64,000 bases of DNA, taken from Diplocarpon mali. Its lineage: Eukaryota > Ascomycota > Leotiomycetes > Helotiales > Drepanopezizaceae. Positions 12,647 through 22,119 of this stretch are shown here, piece after piece. The translations under genes were made by a program, and so were the position numbers. Under the pieces are notes generated by a model, which saw only the letters and a list, made by a program, of their open reading frames with translations, did not search any database and had not been told where the DNA came from. The DNA is taken from assembly GCA_024741835.1 (NCBI GenBank), contig JAENRP010000005.1:137444-201443 (forward strand), in the 5' to 3' direction. Numbering within the stretch: position 1 is the stretch's first letter; every line of letters begins with the position of its first letter.

Positions 12647-14260
12647 CTAGTCCAGCCTATCTCTTATCACGCTCAAATTCCCATCGAGAATTGCCCACAT
12701 ATCTCTAGGCTTATCTCTATATCCTACACCACCTGGCGTATTCTCTGTTTCACCCGCTTCGATGTCGGCTCCAAGAAGACCTTTCAAATCCAGTAAAATT
12801 TTCTGGGCTTCTAAAAGAGCGGCAGACCCCTCGTCTAACTTCTCCAAAACCCCGACTTTCGTCGAATGCCCAGCTGATTCAGCTGCATAGACCCATGCCC
12901 GAGCCTGAAGTGAAGATTCTGGGTTCTCATGACACGAAATCTGGTTTCCGAATGATAAAAGAGCATCTAGGCCATTATGATTATTTCTGACTAGTGGCAT
13001 GGGATGGGCAGGCAACAACTGACTCTCGTCTGAGAGACGATCCAAGCCTGATTTTGACTCCTTGAGCTGTTTTGATAGTCCGATGGTGAGATGCGACTTG
13101 AGTTGGATCACCGACTTTTGGTCGTTGGAGACAGAAACCTTCATAAAATTAGACTCAACTTCCGCAAAGTCTCAGCATCTGGGACCGGTACAGTCCGGAA
13201 AGTATAAACCACGAGAACCTGCAGTACGTACCATTTGCTCCAGGTAGGGATGCGTGGCTTCCATGCTGTTGTAGACATCAAAGTCTTCTTTCAATATAGA
13301 CAAGTCTTCCTCATCTTGCGACTCACCTGGTGCATCCAATCTTTCGCTTGCGGCATCGACTAGACCTTGTCTTGCCCTGACGTATCTTGAGTATTGTCCA
13401 TAGATCGAAGAAAGTTCTGAATTGATGAATTGCTTCCCTCTTTTATTGGGGCTGGGTGAACTTGAGATCATCGATTCGGGACTACCTTCCCCAGCCCGTG
13501 ACAATTCGGCTTCGATCCAGTTTATCAGAGTTGATCGAGTCATAACTACTGCTTCAAGACGACACCTATGGCTGTTAGGCGCATCGAGCTTGCTGGCTTT
13601 GACCTTCGCAAGTAGAACTTGCTCTCTTTTCAAAACCATTTTAGCTCTGAGAACAGATTTTTCAAGCTGATCAACAAGTTCTTTGAGATCAACTGCTGTC
13701 GAGCCTTGAGTTGGACCGGAACTACTCAGAACTTCTGAAGGCATCTTGGGCAAAGCTTCGACATCCTGCAAAACTATTTGGGGATCTACATGCTCGACTG
13801 TGCCGGCAGGCTTCTGAGCCAGGACATCCAGATAATCCTGGATGATGCGCAATCGTTCATGCTTTTGCCGCTGCCTCATCAATTCAATAAAGAGGTGCAT
13901 TAACGAGTTAATGCCATCATTAGACAGCTCTTCTAGCCCTTTAAACTCATCATCGCGTCCAAGCCGATGCTCTCTGCTGATCGCGGCATAGTCTTTTTGG
14001 GCCTTGGCGTTTACCCGTACGCATCGAAAATACTCTCTCTGAAGGCCCTTCACACCTTTGGGTACTGATTTTGTGTTGCATGTAATATCGACAAGGGAAA
14101 GTGGGCGAGATAAGTAAAGCTCCCCATTTGAATTCAAGCGAGAACCGAGATGCGAGGCCAATATTCGACGTATGCGGGTAGCATCATGTCTCTCCACTAT
14201 GTAGGGCTCGAGCGAGCGCTTTGCTTGTTCGAAAGCTTCCGGTAACACATTTCGCACCAT
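12647..14260 (-). CDS. Hypothetical coiled-coil protein
   Basis: Two exons (14260-13232 and 13153-12647) join across a 78-nt intron (GTACGT donor, TTGAG acceptor) to 511 residues. I do not recognise the family. It is hydrophilic with no signal peptide or membrane segment. Helical, heptad-like stretches cover about residues 90-150 (REYFRCVRVNAKAQKDY, LMRQRQKHERLRIIQDYL) and 190-240 (LKELVDQLEKSVLRAKMVLK), with a Ser/Pro-rich loop near residue 275 (SSSPSPNKRGKQ) and a second helical part in exon 2 (TIGLSKQLKESKSGLDRL). The N-terminus (VLPEAFEQAKRSLEPYI) looks globular. Such a layout fits a structural subunit of a spindle or centrosome-type complex, for example augmin (HAUS), but that is only a guess. 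It shares a 483-bp divergent promoter with BRR2. The exon 2 acceptor is the least certain point; it was chosen because it is the only phase-compatible AG without an in-frame stop. Confidence 0.75.
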
Positions 14261-14743
14261 GTTGTATGTTGTTGATTATGTCGTTAACTTCGTAGGTTGA
14301 GGTGATGTTCCGGTGTTGCCAGATACGAGCCAGAAAAGCGAGGAATCTACGGATTTGAAAGAGAATAACTAGAATCGAAGGAGAAACTTGATTAGGAGCT
14401 CTGTGTGAATGAAAGCTTGTGTAAATGAGATTGTCCAGTCGGCGTTCAAAACTAGGTGAGGCTCAAGCTGAAACGCACCTGGGTGGGGACCCACATTGAC
14501 GACCTGAGAGCGCTAGTCCCTGGATTTTCCACCGATCCAGTTCCAGGCATTCAACAGCGTGGAAGGGCAATACCGATTCTTCAAAACACCCAACTGTTTG
14601 GTCATGACTTGTTGGAGCTCTTTCATTTCCCTTTCTGATGTGTTGCAGACCAATCTCGAATCATTTTCTCGATAACTTTAGCACATCGCGAATCAGACGC
14701 TGATAGCATTTGAATATCCCAGTTCTCTCGAATATTCGCCATC
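14261..14743. promoter_or_regulatory. Divergent promoter between the coiled-coil gene and BRR2
   Basis: The 483-bp gap between opposed start codons must carry both promoters. Short open frames in it have no support. The 40 bases before the BRR2 ATG are pyrimidine-rich with a CCATC context at the start codon. Confidence 0.5.
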
Positions 14744-17700
14744 ATGACGGACCAGCAGCGCGATGTCTCTCAGTACAAGTACTCGGCGATGTCCAATTTG
14801 GTGCTCCAAGCCGACCGTCGATTCGTTACGCGGCGCAATGATGAAGTCACAGGAGACCCTGAATCACTTGCCGGCCGGCTGAGCATTCGGGATATGGGCT
14901 CTCGAAATGCTCGCGACGATGCGCCGAAACAGAAGAAGAAAGCTACGGGACTTCCTGATGTGGAGAGAGGAGGTCTTCAGGAGGGACAGGATGTTCTTGA
15001 GCGTGAGCAGCGAAAACGAAAGCGCGGCGAGCCTGCGCAACTGCGTGGAACTGGTATACTTTCTGCAGCGGACGCCCTGATCGAAGGAATAGTTTACAGG
15101 CCGCGGACCTCAGCAACTCGGGCAACTTACGATTTGATTCTGACGACAGTTGCGAACAATCTAGGCGATGTTTCGCATGAAATTGTCAGAAGTGCGGCAG
15201 ACGCTGTCCTGGAGTACTTGAAGGACGACGACATGAAGGATTTTGACAAAAAGAGGGAAATCGACGATCTAATAGGTGCAACACTCAGTGCAAAGCAGTT
15301 TAATGAGCTGGTGAATCTGGGGAAGAAGATTACGGATTATGAGGCGCAAGACGATGACGAGGTTATGGGTGATGGAGATGGCGGTGCGGAGGATGGAGCA
15401 GAAATCGACGATCGTCAAGGTGTTGCGGTTGTCTTCGATGATAATTCAGAGGACGAAGAAGGTCAAGAGATGGTCAACGAGATCCGCGACGAATCTTCCG
15501 AGGACGAAGACGAGGCTGATGTCGAGGATCGACCCGGGGCAGATGAGAGTGCCACTGTCGCTGGCGCTGCTCAAGAAAAAGACGACGAATCACATGAGTT
15601 GCCAGAAGAGGAAGCGATAATTATCGATTCCGGGGCAGGCGAAAATGCTAGCAGCAAAAACAAGGACAAAAGCTTTATCCTTGCTCGCGAGATCGATGCG
15701 TATTGGTTACAGCGGCAGATTGGTGCGATATATTCAGACGCCCACATTCAGCAAGTCAAAACCCAGGAAGCACTCACTATTCTGTCAGGTGCTCCCGATG
15801 AAGAAGGTGGAGAGGAGAAGCAATTGCGAGAGATTGAAAATGACCTTGCGGAACTGTTCGATTGGGAGCATCATGAACTGGTCTACAAACTCATTGCCAA
15901 CCGGGACAAAGTTGTGTGGCTTACAAGACTAGCTCGAGCTGAGGATTCAGAAGCACGAGGTGTACTAGAGCGTGAAATTGCAGCCGAGGGTTTGCGATGG
16001 ATTCTAGATGAACTTCGAGGTGTGATACAACCTGAAGATACATCAAAGAAGCGAAAATTAGAGATCAAGATGGATATCGACGTTCCTGCTTCTTTCATCA
16101 ATGGATCTACGAAGCCCGAGCAGACTGGCGAAGGTGGACTTGTTGGTGGCTTACAACCGCGAAAGCTTATCAACCTGGAAAATTTGATTTTCGACCAAGG
16201 GAATCATCTTATGACCAACCCAAAAGTCAAGCTTCCAGAGGGTTCTACGAAACGTACATTCAAGGGATATGAGGAAATCCACGTACCAGCGCCGAAAAAG
16301 CGCAATGAACCTGGCGATCGTGATGTTCCCGTAACAGAGATGCCAGAGTGGGCTCGCGTTCCCTTCAGCACTGCGACCAAGCTGAATAAGATTCAGTCCA
16401 AATGTTTCCCACAAGCATTCAACGATGATGGAAACATGCTGATTTGTGCTCCTACGGGCAGTGGTAAGACCAACGTTGGCATGTTGGCTATTCTCCGCGA
16501 GATTGGAAAGAACAGAAATCCGGATACGGGCGAGATTAATCTGGATGCCTTCAAGATTGTCTATATTGCCCCTTTGAAAGCTCTTGTGCAAGAACAAGTA
16601 GGCAACTTTGGCAGTCGATTAAAGGAATATGGCATCACAGTTTCAGAGCTTACTGGTGATCGACAACTCACCAAGCAACAGATCGCCGAGACCCAAATCA
16701 TTGTCACAACCCCTGAGAAATGGGATGTCATTACGAGAAAGGCGACAGATCTGAGTTATACCAATTTGGTCCGGCTCATTATCATCGATGAAATCCATCT
16801 GTTGCACGACGATCGTGGGCCTGTGCTGGAAAGTATCGTTAGCCGAACTGTCAGGAAGATGGAGCAAACTGGTGATCCGGTGCGCTTAGTCGGTCTCTCT
16901 GCCACTCTTCCAAATTATCGTGATGTTGCCAGTTTCCTTCGTGTCGATCCATTGAAGGGTATGTTCCATTTTGATGGGTCATTCCGTCCATGTCCTCTCC
17001 GTCAAGAGTTTATTGGCATCACCGAGAAGAAAGCCATCAAGCAGTTGAAGACGATGAACGATATCACATATACCAAAGTCCTCGAGCATGTCGGAAATAA
17101 TCGTAACCAGATGATTATTTTCGTACATTCTCGAAAAGAAACATCGAAGACTGCTAGATACATCCGAGACAAGGCACTGGAAATGGAGACTATTGGACAA
17201 ATTCTCCGCAGTGATGCTGGCAGTAGGGAAGCACTCAACACGGAAGCCGACGCAGTGAATGATAGGGAACTGAAAGATCTTCTCCCATACGGTTTTGGTA
17301 TCCATCATGCTGGAATGAGTAGACCCGATCGAACCTCCGTAGAGGACCTGTTCAATGATGGCTTGATCCAGGTGCTTGTATGCACTGCTACTCTGGCTTG
17401 GGGTGTTAACCTACCGGCGCACACTGTCATTATCAAAGGCACTCAAGTATACTCTCCCGAGAAGGGTAGCTGGGTTGAATTGAGTCCACAGGATGTTCTT
17501 CAAATGCTCGGTCGGGCTGGTCGACCTCAGTACGACACATATGGAGAAGGTATCATTATCACCACGCAAACAGAAATGCAGTACTACTTGTCACTTCTGA
17601 ATCAACAGCTTCCTATCGAGAGCCAATTTGTTAATAAGCTCGCCGATAATCTCAATGCCGAGATCGTCCTTGGCAATGTACGAAGTCGTGACGAGGGCGT

Positions 17701-20700
17701 TGAATGGCTCGGATACACATACCTCTTCGTTCGTATGCTGCGTTCTCCAGGTTTGTACAGTGTAGGTGCCGACTATGGAGAAGATAACGCTCTGGAACAA
17801 AAGCGCGTCGATCTCATTCACTCCGCTGCTACTGTTCTTGAGAAGTCGAACCTCGTCAAGTACGACAAGAAATCCGGGAAGCTACAGCCCACTGAACTTG
17901 GAAGAATTTCTTCCCACTACTATATTACACACAGCTCGATGTTGACTTACAATCATCACATTCAGCCATCGATTACTCCAATTGAACTTTTCCGCGTTTT
18001 TGCTCTTAGCGACGAGTTCAAATACATCCCAGTTCGCCAAGATGAAAAGTTGGAATTGGCAAAGCTACTGGGACGAGTACCAATCCCAGTCAAGGAGAGC
18101 ATCGAAGAACCCCACGCCAAGATCAACGTTCTTTTGCAAGCATATATATCACGTCTCAAGCTGGAGGGACTGGCACTAATGGCAGATCTGGTTTACGTCA
18201 CCCAGTCAGCTGGGCGTATACTCAGAGCCATCTTTGAAATCACTCTCAAAAAAGGCTGGTCATCTGTAGCCAAAACTGCATTGGAGCTTTGCAAAATGGC
18301 CGAAAAACGAATGTGGCCTACTATGACCCCTCTGCGCCAATTCTCTGCATGCTCTAGAGATATCGTTCAGAAGGCCGAAAGAATTGACGTACCGTGGGCC
18401 AACTACTTCGATCTCGACCCACCACGTATGGGTGAACTTCTTGGATTGCCAAAGGCAGGCAGAACGGTTTGCAATTTAGTTTCCAAGTTTCCCCGTGTCG
18501 AAGTTCAAGCTCAGGTACAGCCTATGACAAGATCAATGCTCAGAGTAGAGTTAACGATTATACCAAACTTCGAATGGGATGACGGGGTACATGGAGCTGC
18601 AGAGAGTTTCTGGATCATTGCAGAAGACTGTGACGGCGAGGACATTCTATTTTACGATCAATTTATCCTCCGAAAAGACTTTGCCCAGGCAGAAATGAAT
18701 GAGCATATTGTGGAATTTACTGTTCCAATTACGGAGCCCATGCCCCCGAATTATTTTGTCACCGTCATCTCCGACCGATGGATGCACTCAGAGACCAAGC
18801 TAGCGGTATCATTCCAGAAGCTAATCTTGCCTGAGAAGTTCCCTCCCCATACTCAACTCTTAGACTTGCAACCTCTGCCAATCGCTGCCTTGAAGGCCGA
18901 TGATTTCCGGGCCCTGTATCCTGGATGGGAGCAATTCAACAAGATCCAGACTCAAACTTTCAATTCTCTGTACTCCACAGACGAGAATGTCTTCGTTGGA
19001 GCCCCCACTGGCAGTGGCAAGACTGTTTGCTCGGAATTTGCTCTGCTTCGCCATTGGTCCAAGCCTAAAGCTGGCCGTGCTGTCTACATTGCCCCTTTCC
19101 AAGAGCTCGTTGATCTTAAGCATGAAGATTGGCAGCAGAGATTTTCCAAGCTGCGCGGTGGCAAACTGATCGTAAAGTTGACTGGGGAAATTACGGCTGA
19201 TCTGAAACTTCTAAGTCAGTCTGATTTGGTCTTAGCAACACCTGCTCAATGGGATATATTGTCTCGACCATGGCAACGCCGAAAACCCATCCAAGAAGTC
19301 GAGCTATTCTTGGCAGATGAGCTCCATATGCTTGGTGGACAGGCCGGGTTCATCTATGAGATCATCGTCTCGCGGATGCACTACATTCGGTCTCAAACCG
19401 AACGCTCTCTCCGCATTATAGGCTTAAGTGTATCTTTGTCCAATGCTAGAGACATCGGCGAATGGATTGATGCTAAGAAGCATAACATTTACAACTTCAG
19501 CCCGCATGTTCGGTCTGTTCCACTTGAGCTTCACATTCAATCATTTACAGTGCCGCATTTCCCCTCGCTAATGCTTGCAATGGCCAAACCTGCATACGTC
19601 TCAATTCTACAGATGTCTCCAGATAAGCCTGCAATTGTATTCGTCCCTAGCAGGAAGCAAGCTCGCTCGACAACAAGAGACTTGCTGTTAGCTTGTGTGG
19701 CTAACGATGACGAGGATCGGTTTTTGCATGTCGATGCAGAGCATATTCAGCCGCTTCTTGAACGAATTGGAGAAGAGGCACTCTCTGAAGCACTATCTCA
19801 TGGTATCGGCTACTACCATGAAGCTTTGAGCAATAGTGATAAGCGTATCGTCAAACATCTTTACCACAAGGGCGCTATACAAGTCTTAGTAGCGTCCCGA
19901 GACGTATGCTGGGAGCTTGACTGCACGGCGCACTTGGTCATCGTTATGGGGACTCAATACTATGAAGGCCGGGAACACCGTTATGTGGACTACCCCTTGA
20001 GCGAGGTTCTTCAGATGTTTGGAAAGGCTTCACGACCCCTTGAGGACAAGCTCAGCAAAGGCGTGTTGATGGTACCCGCTGTTAAACGCGAGTATTACAA
20101 AAAGTTCCTGAATGAAGCTCTCCCTATAGAAAGCCATCTTCAAGTTTACTTACATGATGCCTTCGTTTCTGAGATCAGTACCAAGATGATCGAATCTGCT
20201 GATGACGCCATCAATTGGACAACTTTCACATATTTCTATCGGCGTCTTCTAGCAAATCCGAGCTATTACAGTTTGACGGACACGTCACACGAAGGCCTGA
20301 GTGCGCATTTGTCTGAGCTTGTCGAAACCACCTTGAAAGACCTTGCCGAAACCAAGATCATTGATCTTGACGAAGACGATGATTCAGTGACGCCGTTGAA
20401 TCCAGCCATGATTGCTGCGTATTACAACATCTCATACATCACTATGCAGACATTCATGCTATCCTTGAGTGGCCGAACAAAGCTAAAGGGCATTCTCGAG
20501 ATTGTCACTTCCGCAACCGAGTTCGAGTCCATTCAGATTCGAAGACATGAGGACAACCTACTTCGTCGGATCTACGACCGAGTTCCTGTCAAAATGGCAC
20601 AGCCCAGTTACGACTCTCCTCATTTCAAGGCGTTCGTGCTTCTCCAGGCCCATTTTTCCAGGATGCAGTTGCCGATTGATCTGGTCAAAGACCAAGAGAT

Positions 20701-21484
20701 CATATTGACCAAAGTCCTCGGTTTGCTTAGCGCTACTGTTGATGTACTATCTTCGGATGGACACATTAATGCAATGAATGCCATGGAAATGTCGCAGATG
20801 GTTGTACAGGGTATGTGGGATCGCGATAGTCCACTGAAGCAGATACCACACTTCACACCAGAAGTGATCAAGGCTGCAAATGCAAATGGGTACGTTCCCA
20901 TCGTACGTGATTTAAGGAGGCTCACTAATATGTCTCCCAACAGTGTCAAGGATATATTTGAGTTCATGGAAGCTATGGACCCCTCGGAAAACCCCAACTA
21001 CGAAGTGCTGGTTAAGCAACTTGGTCTCTCCCAGAGCCAGCTTGCCCAGGCCGCCAATTTTACAAACTCCAAATACCCGAACGTCGACCTGGAGTTCGAA
21101 TTGGAGGACCCTGAAGATATCACAGCCGGAGAGCCAGCCTATGCGAAGGTCAAGATTACGAGAGATGTGGACGATGATAACGATTCGGTTGCCGTAGATA
21201 CCACGGTACATGCGCCTTTCTACCCTGCCAAGAAGATGGAGAACTGGTGGCTAGTTGTGGGTGAGGAGAGCTCTAAGACTCTGCTTGCGATCAAGCGTAT
21301 TACGATGAGTAGATCGTTAAGCTTGAAGCTCGAATATACGGTTCCAACACCTGGAAAACACGACCTCAAATTATTCTTGATGAGCGACAGTTACGTTGGA
21401 GTCGACCAAGACCCAAGTTTCACGGTGAATGTTGCAGAAGGCATGGACGAGGACGAAGACGAGGGTGAAGAAGGCGAGGAGTAA
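14744..21484 (+). CDS. BRR2: Brr2, U5 snRNP Ski2-like RNA helicase
   Basis: Brr2 unwinds U4/U6 during spliceosome activation and works again in disassembly. The frame is open for 2,246 codons; if the likely intron 20890-20943 is removed, the protein is 2,228 residues, normal for the family. The N-terminal 450 residues are acidic and partly disordered, with the conserved start QYKYSAMSNLVLQADRR. Cassette 1 has all helicase motifs: APTGSGKTNVGMLA, DEIHLLHD, LSATLPNYRDVA and QMLGRAGRPQYD, then winged-helix and Sec63 parts. Cassette 2 keeps APTGSGKTVCSEFA but has DELHMLGG, a SVSLSN motif III and QMFGKASRPLED in place of the arginine-finger motif, matching the known inactive C-terminal cassette. 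The C-terminal Sec63/FN3-like domain ends in an acidic tail (EDEDEGEEGEE). Confidence 0.98.
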   Translation: MTDQQRDVSQYKYSAMSNLVLQADRRFVTRRNDEVTGDPESLAGRLSIRDMGSRNARDDAPKQKKKATGLPDVERGGLQEGQDVLEREQRKRKRGEPAQLRGTGILSAADALIEGIVYRPRTSATRATYDLILTTVANNLGDVSHEIVRSAADAVLEYLKDDDMKDFDKKREIDDLIGATLSAKQFNELVNLGKKITDYEAQDDDEVMGDGDGGAEDGAEIDDRQGVAVVFDDNSEDEEGQEMVNEIRDESSEDEDEADVEDRPGADESATVAGAAQEKDDESHELPEEEAIIIDSGAGENASSKNKDKSFILAREIDAYWLQRQIGAIYSDAHIQQVKTQEALTILSGAPDEEGGEEKQLREIENDLAELFDWEHHELVYKLIANRDKVVWLTRLARAEDSEARGVLEREIAAEGLRWILDELRGVIQPEDTSKKRKLEIKMDIDVPASFINGSTKPEQTGEGGLVGGLQPRKLINLENLIFDQGNHLMTNPKVKLPEGSTKRTFKGYEEIHVPAPKKRNEPGDRDVPVTEMPEWARVPFSTATKLNKIQSKCFPQAFNDDGNMLICAPTGSGKTNVGMLAILREIGKNRNPDTGEINLDAFKIVYIAPLKALVQEQVGNFGSRLKEYGITVSELTGDRQLTKQQIAETQIIVTTPEKWDVITRKATDLSYTNLVRLIIIDEIHLLHDDRGPVLESIVSRTVRKMEQTGDPVRLVGLSATLPNYRDVASFLRVDPLKGMFHFDGSFRPCPLRQEFIGITEKKAIKQLKTMNDITYTKVLEHVGNNRNQMIIFVHSRKETSKTARYIRDKALEMETIGQILRSDAGSREALNTEADAVNDRELKDLLPYGFGIHHAGMSRPDRTSVEDLFNDGLIQVLVCTATLAWGVNLPAHTVIIKGTQVYSPEKGSWVELSPQDVLQMLGRAGRPQYDTYGEGIIITTQTEMQYYLSLLNQQLPIESQFVNKLADNLNAEIVLGNVRSRDEGVEWLGYTYLFVRMLRSPGLYSVGADYGEDNALEQKRVDLIHSAATVLEKSNLVKYDKKSGKLQPTELGRISSHYYITHSSMLTYNHHIQPSITPIELFRVFALSDEFKYIPVRQDEKLELAKLLGRVPIPVKESIEEPHAKINVLLQAYISRLKLEGLALMADLVYVTQSAGRILRAIFEITLKKGWSSVAKTALELCKMAEKRMWPTMTPLRQFSACSRDIVQKAERIDVPWANYFDLDPPRMGELLGLPKAGRTVCNLVSKFPRVEVQAQVQPMTRSMLRVELTIIPNFEWDDGVHGAAESFWIIAEDCDGEDILFYDQFILRKDFAQAEMNEHIVEFTVPITEPMPPNYFVTVISDRWMHSETKLAVSFQKLILPEKFPPHTQLLDLQPLPIAALKADDFRALYPGWEQFNKIQTQTFNSLYSTDENVFVGAPTGSGKTVCSEFALLRHWSKPKAGRAVYIAPFQELVDLKHEDWQQRFSKLRGGKLIVKLTGEITADLKLLSQSDLVLATPAQWDILSRPWQRRKPIQEVELFLADELHMLGGQAGFIYEIIVSRMHYIRSQTERSLRIIGLSVSLSNARDIGEWIDAKKHNIYNFSPHVRSVPLELHIQSFTVPHFPSLMLAMAKPAYVSILQMSPDKPAIVFVPSRKQARSTTRDLLLACVANDDEDRFLHVDAEHIQPLLERIGEEALSEALSHGIGYYHEALSNSDKRIVKHLYHKGAIQVLVASRDVCWELDCTAHLVIVMGTQYYEGREHRYVDYPLSEVLQMFGKASRPLEDKLSKGVLMVPAVKREYYKKFLNEALPIESHLQVYLHDAFVSEISTKMIESADDAINWTTFTYFYRRLLANPSYYSLTDTSHEGLSAHLSELVETTLKDLAETKIIDLDEDDDSVTPLNPAMIAAYYNISYITMQTFMLSLSGRTKLKGILEIVTSATEFESIQIRRHEDNLLRRIYDRVPVKMAQPSYDSPHFKAFVLLQAHFSRMQLPIDLVKDQEIILTKVLGLLSATVDVLSSDGHINAMNAMEMSQMVVQGMWDRDSPLKQIPHFTPEVIKAANANGYVPIVRDLRRLTNMSPNSVKDIFEFMEAMDPSENPNYEVLVKQLGLSQSQLAQAANFTNSKYPNVDLEFELEDPEDITAGEPAYAKVKITRDVDDDNDSVAVDTTVHAPFYPAKKMENWWLVVGEESSKTLLAIKRITMSRSLSLKLEYTVPTPGKHDLKLFLMSDSYVGVDQDPSFTVNVAEGMDEDEDEGEEGEE
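20890..20943 (+). other. Probable BRR2 intron with no stop codon and length divisible by three
   Basis: The stretch has GTACGT at its 5' end, a CTCACTAAT branch-like site and CAACAG at its 3' end. It is 54 nt long and open in the BRR2 frame. Splicing joins AAT-GG to TGTCAAG, giving NGVKDIFEF, which reads as a continuous conserved helix; retention adds 18 residues with no counterpart I know in Brr2. Splicing is therefore favoured. Confidence 0.8.
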
Positions 21485-22119
21485 GCCACGGTCATCACCT
21501 TCTATCCCCGAGAGCGATGTTGTATAGTAGTATGGAATCAAGGGGTTTAGATTGGTCAAAAGTGCCTTCGCCGACTTGGAATGCCTTGAGGGGATAAAAA
21601 GGACCGCCGCGTTTCAATAATTTTCTTGCGTTGGTTTTCTCGGTGATTGTGTTGCTTGTGTCGCGGATCTTCGCAGACGCGAAGTCATCATTGGCTTGTG
21701 GAAGGCCACTCGCTGGCGTTGAGTTGAGAACGGTGAGATTTTCAATCACCAATTGTTTCATTTTTGGGGACTTTTCAAATCAACTACCGCGAACCCAGAC
21801 TATCTTCTTGCAGTGCCGATGACCCCAGGAAGCAAGCTATGCTGCTCTTGTTGTGCTTTGCCAGGTCTTGACATGCTATCATGCCCTCTTAGGTGGATAT
21901 TTCACTCAGTGGCTTGGCGCGCTAAGGTTTTGGCGATTTCAATCCGAAATATACTCTTCCCCATCCTCCCCCCCTTCACCATCAGAGCACCGCCATCGCA
22001 CCTTCGCATACCAAGATCAACATTGTTCCTTGTTGTTGCATTCTATCATAACACGTCCAAGCTACTTCAGAGCCAACAAAGCCTCTCCTCATAATCGTCA
22101 ACCCACTCGCAACATCACG
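21485..22119. other. Intergenic region between BRR2 and the PWWP gene
   Basis: About 0.6 kb holds the BRR2 3' UTR and the promoter of the PWWP gene. An 88-codon minus-strand frame (21495-21761) starts with ATG but lies in the BRR2 3' flank and matches nothing I know, so it is not called. The last 150 bases are rich in C and T, as in many fungal promoters and leaders. Confidence 0.5.

Noticed and set aside
21495..21761. 88-codon minus-strand frame with ATG
   Set aside because: It lies within the 3' flank of BRR2, has no family match I know and no sign of its own promoter.
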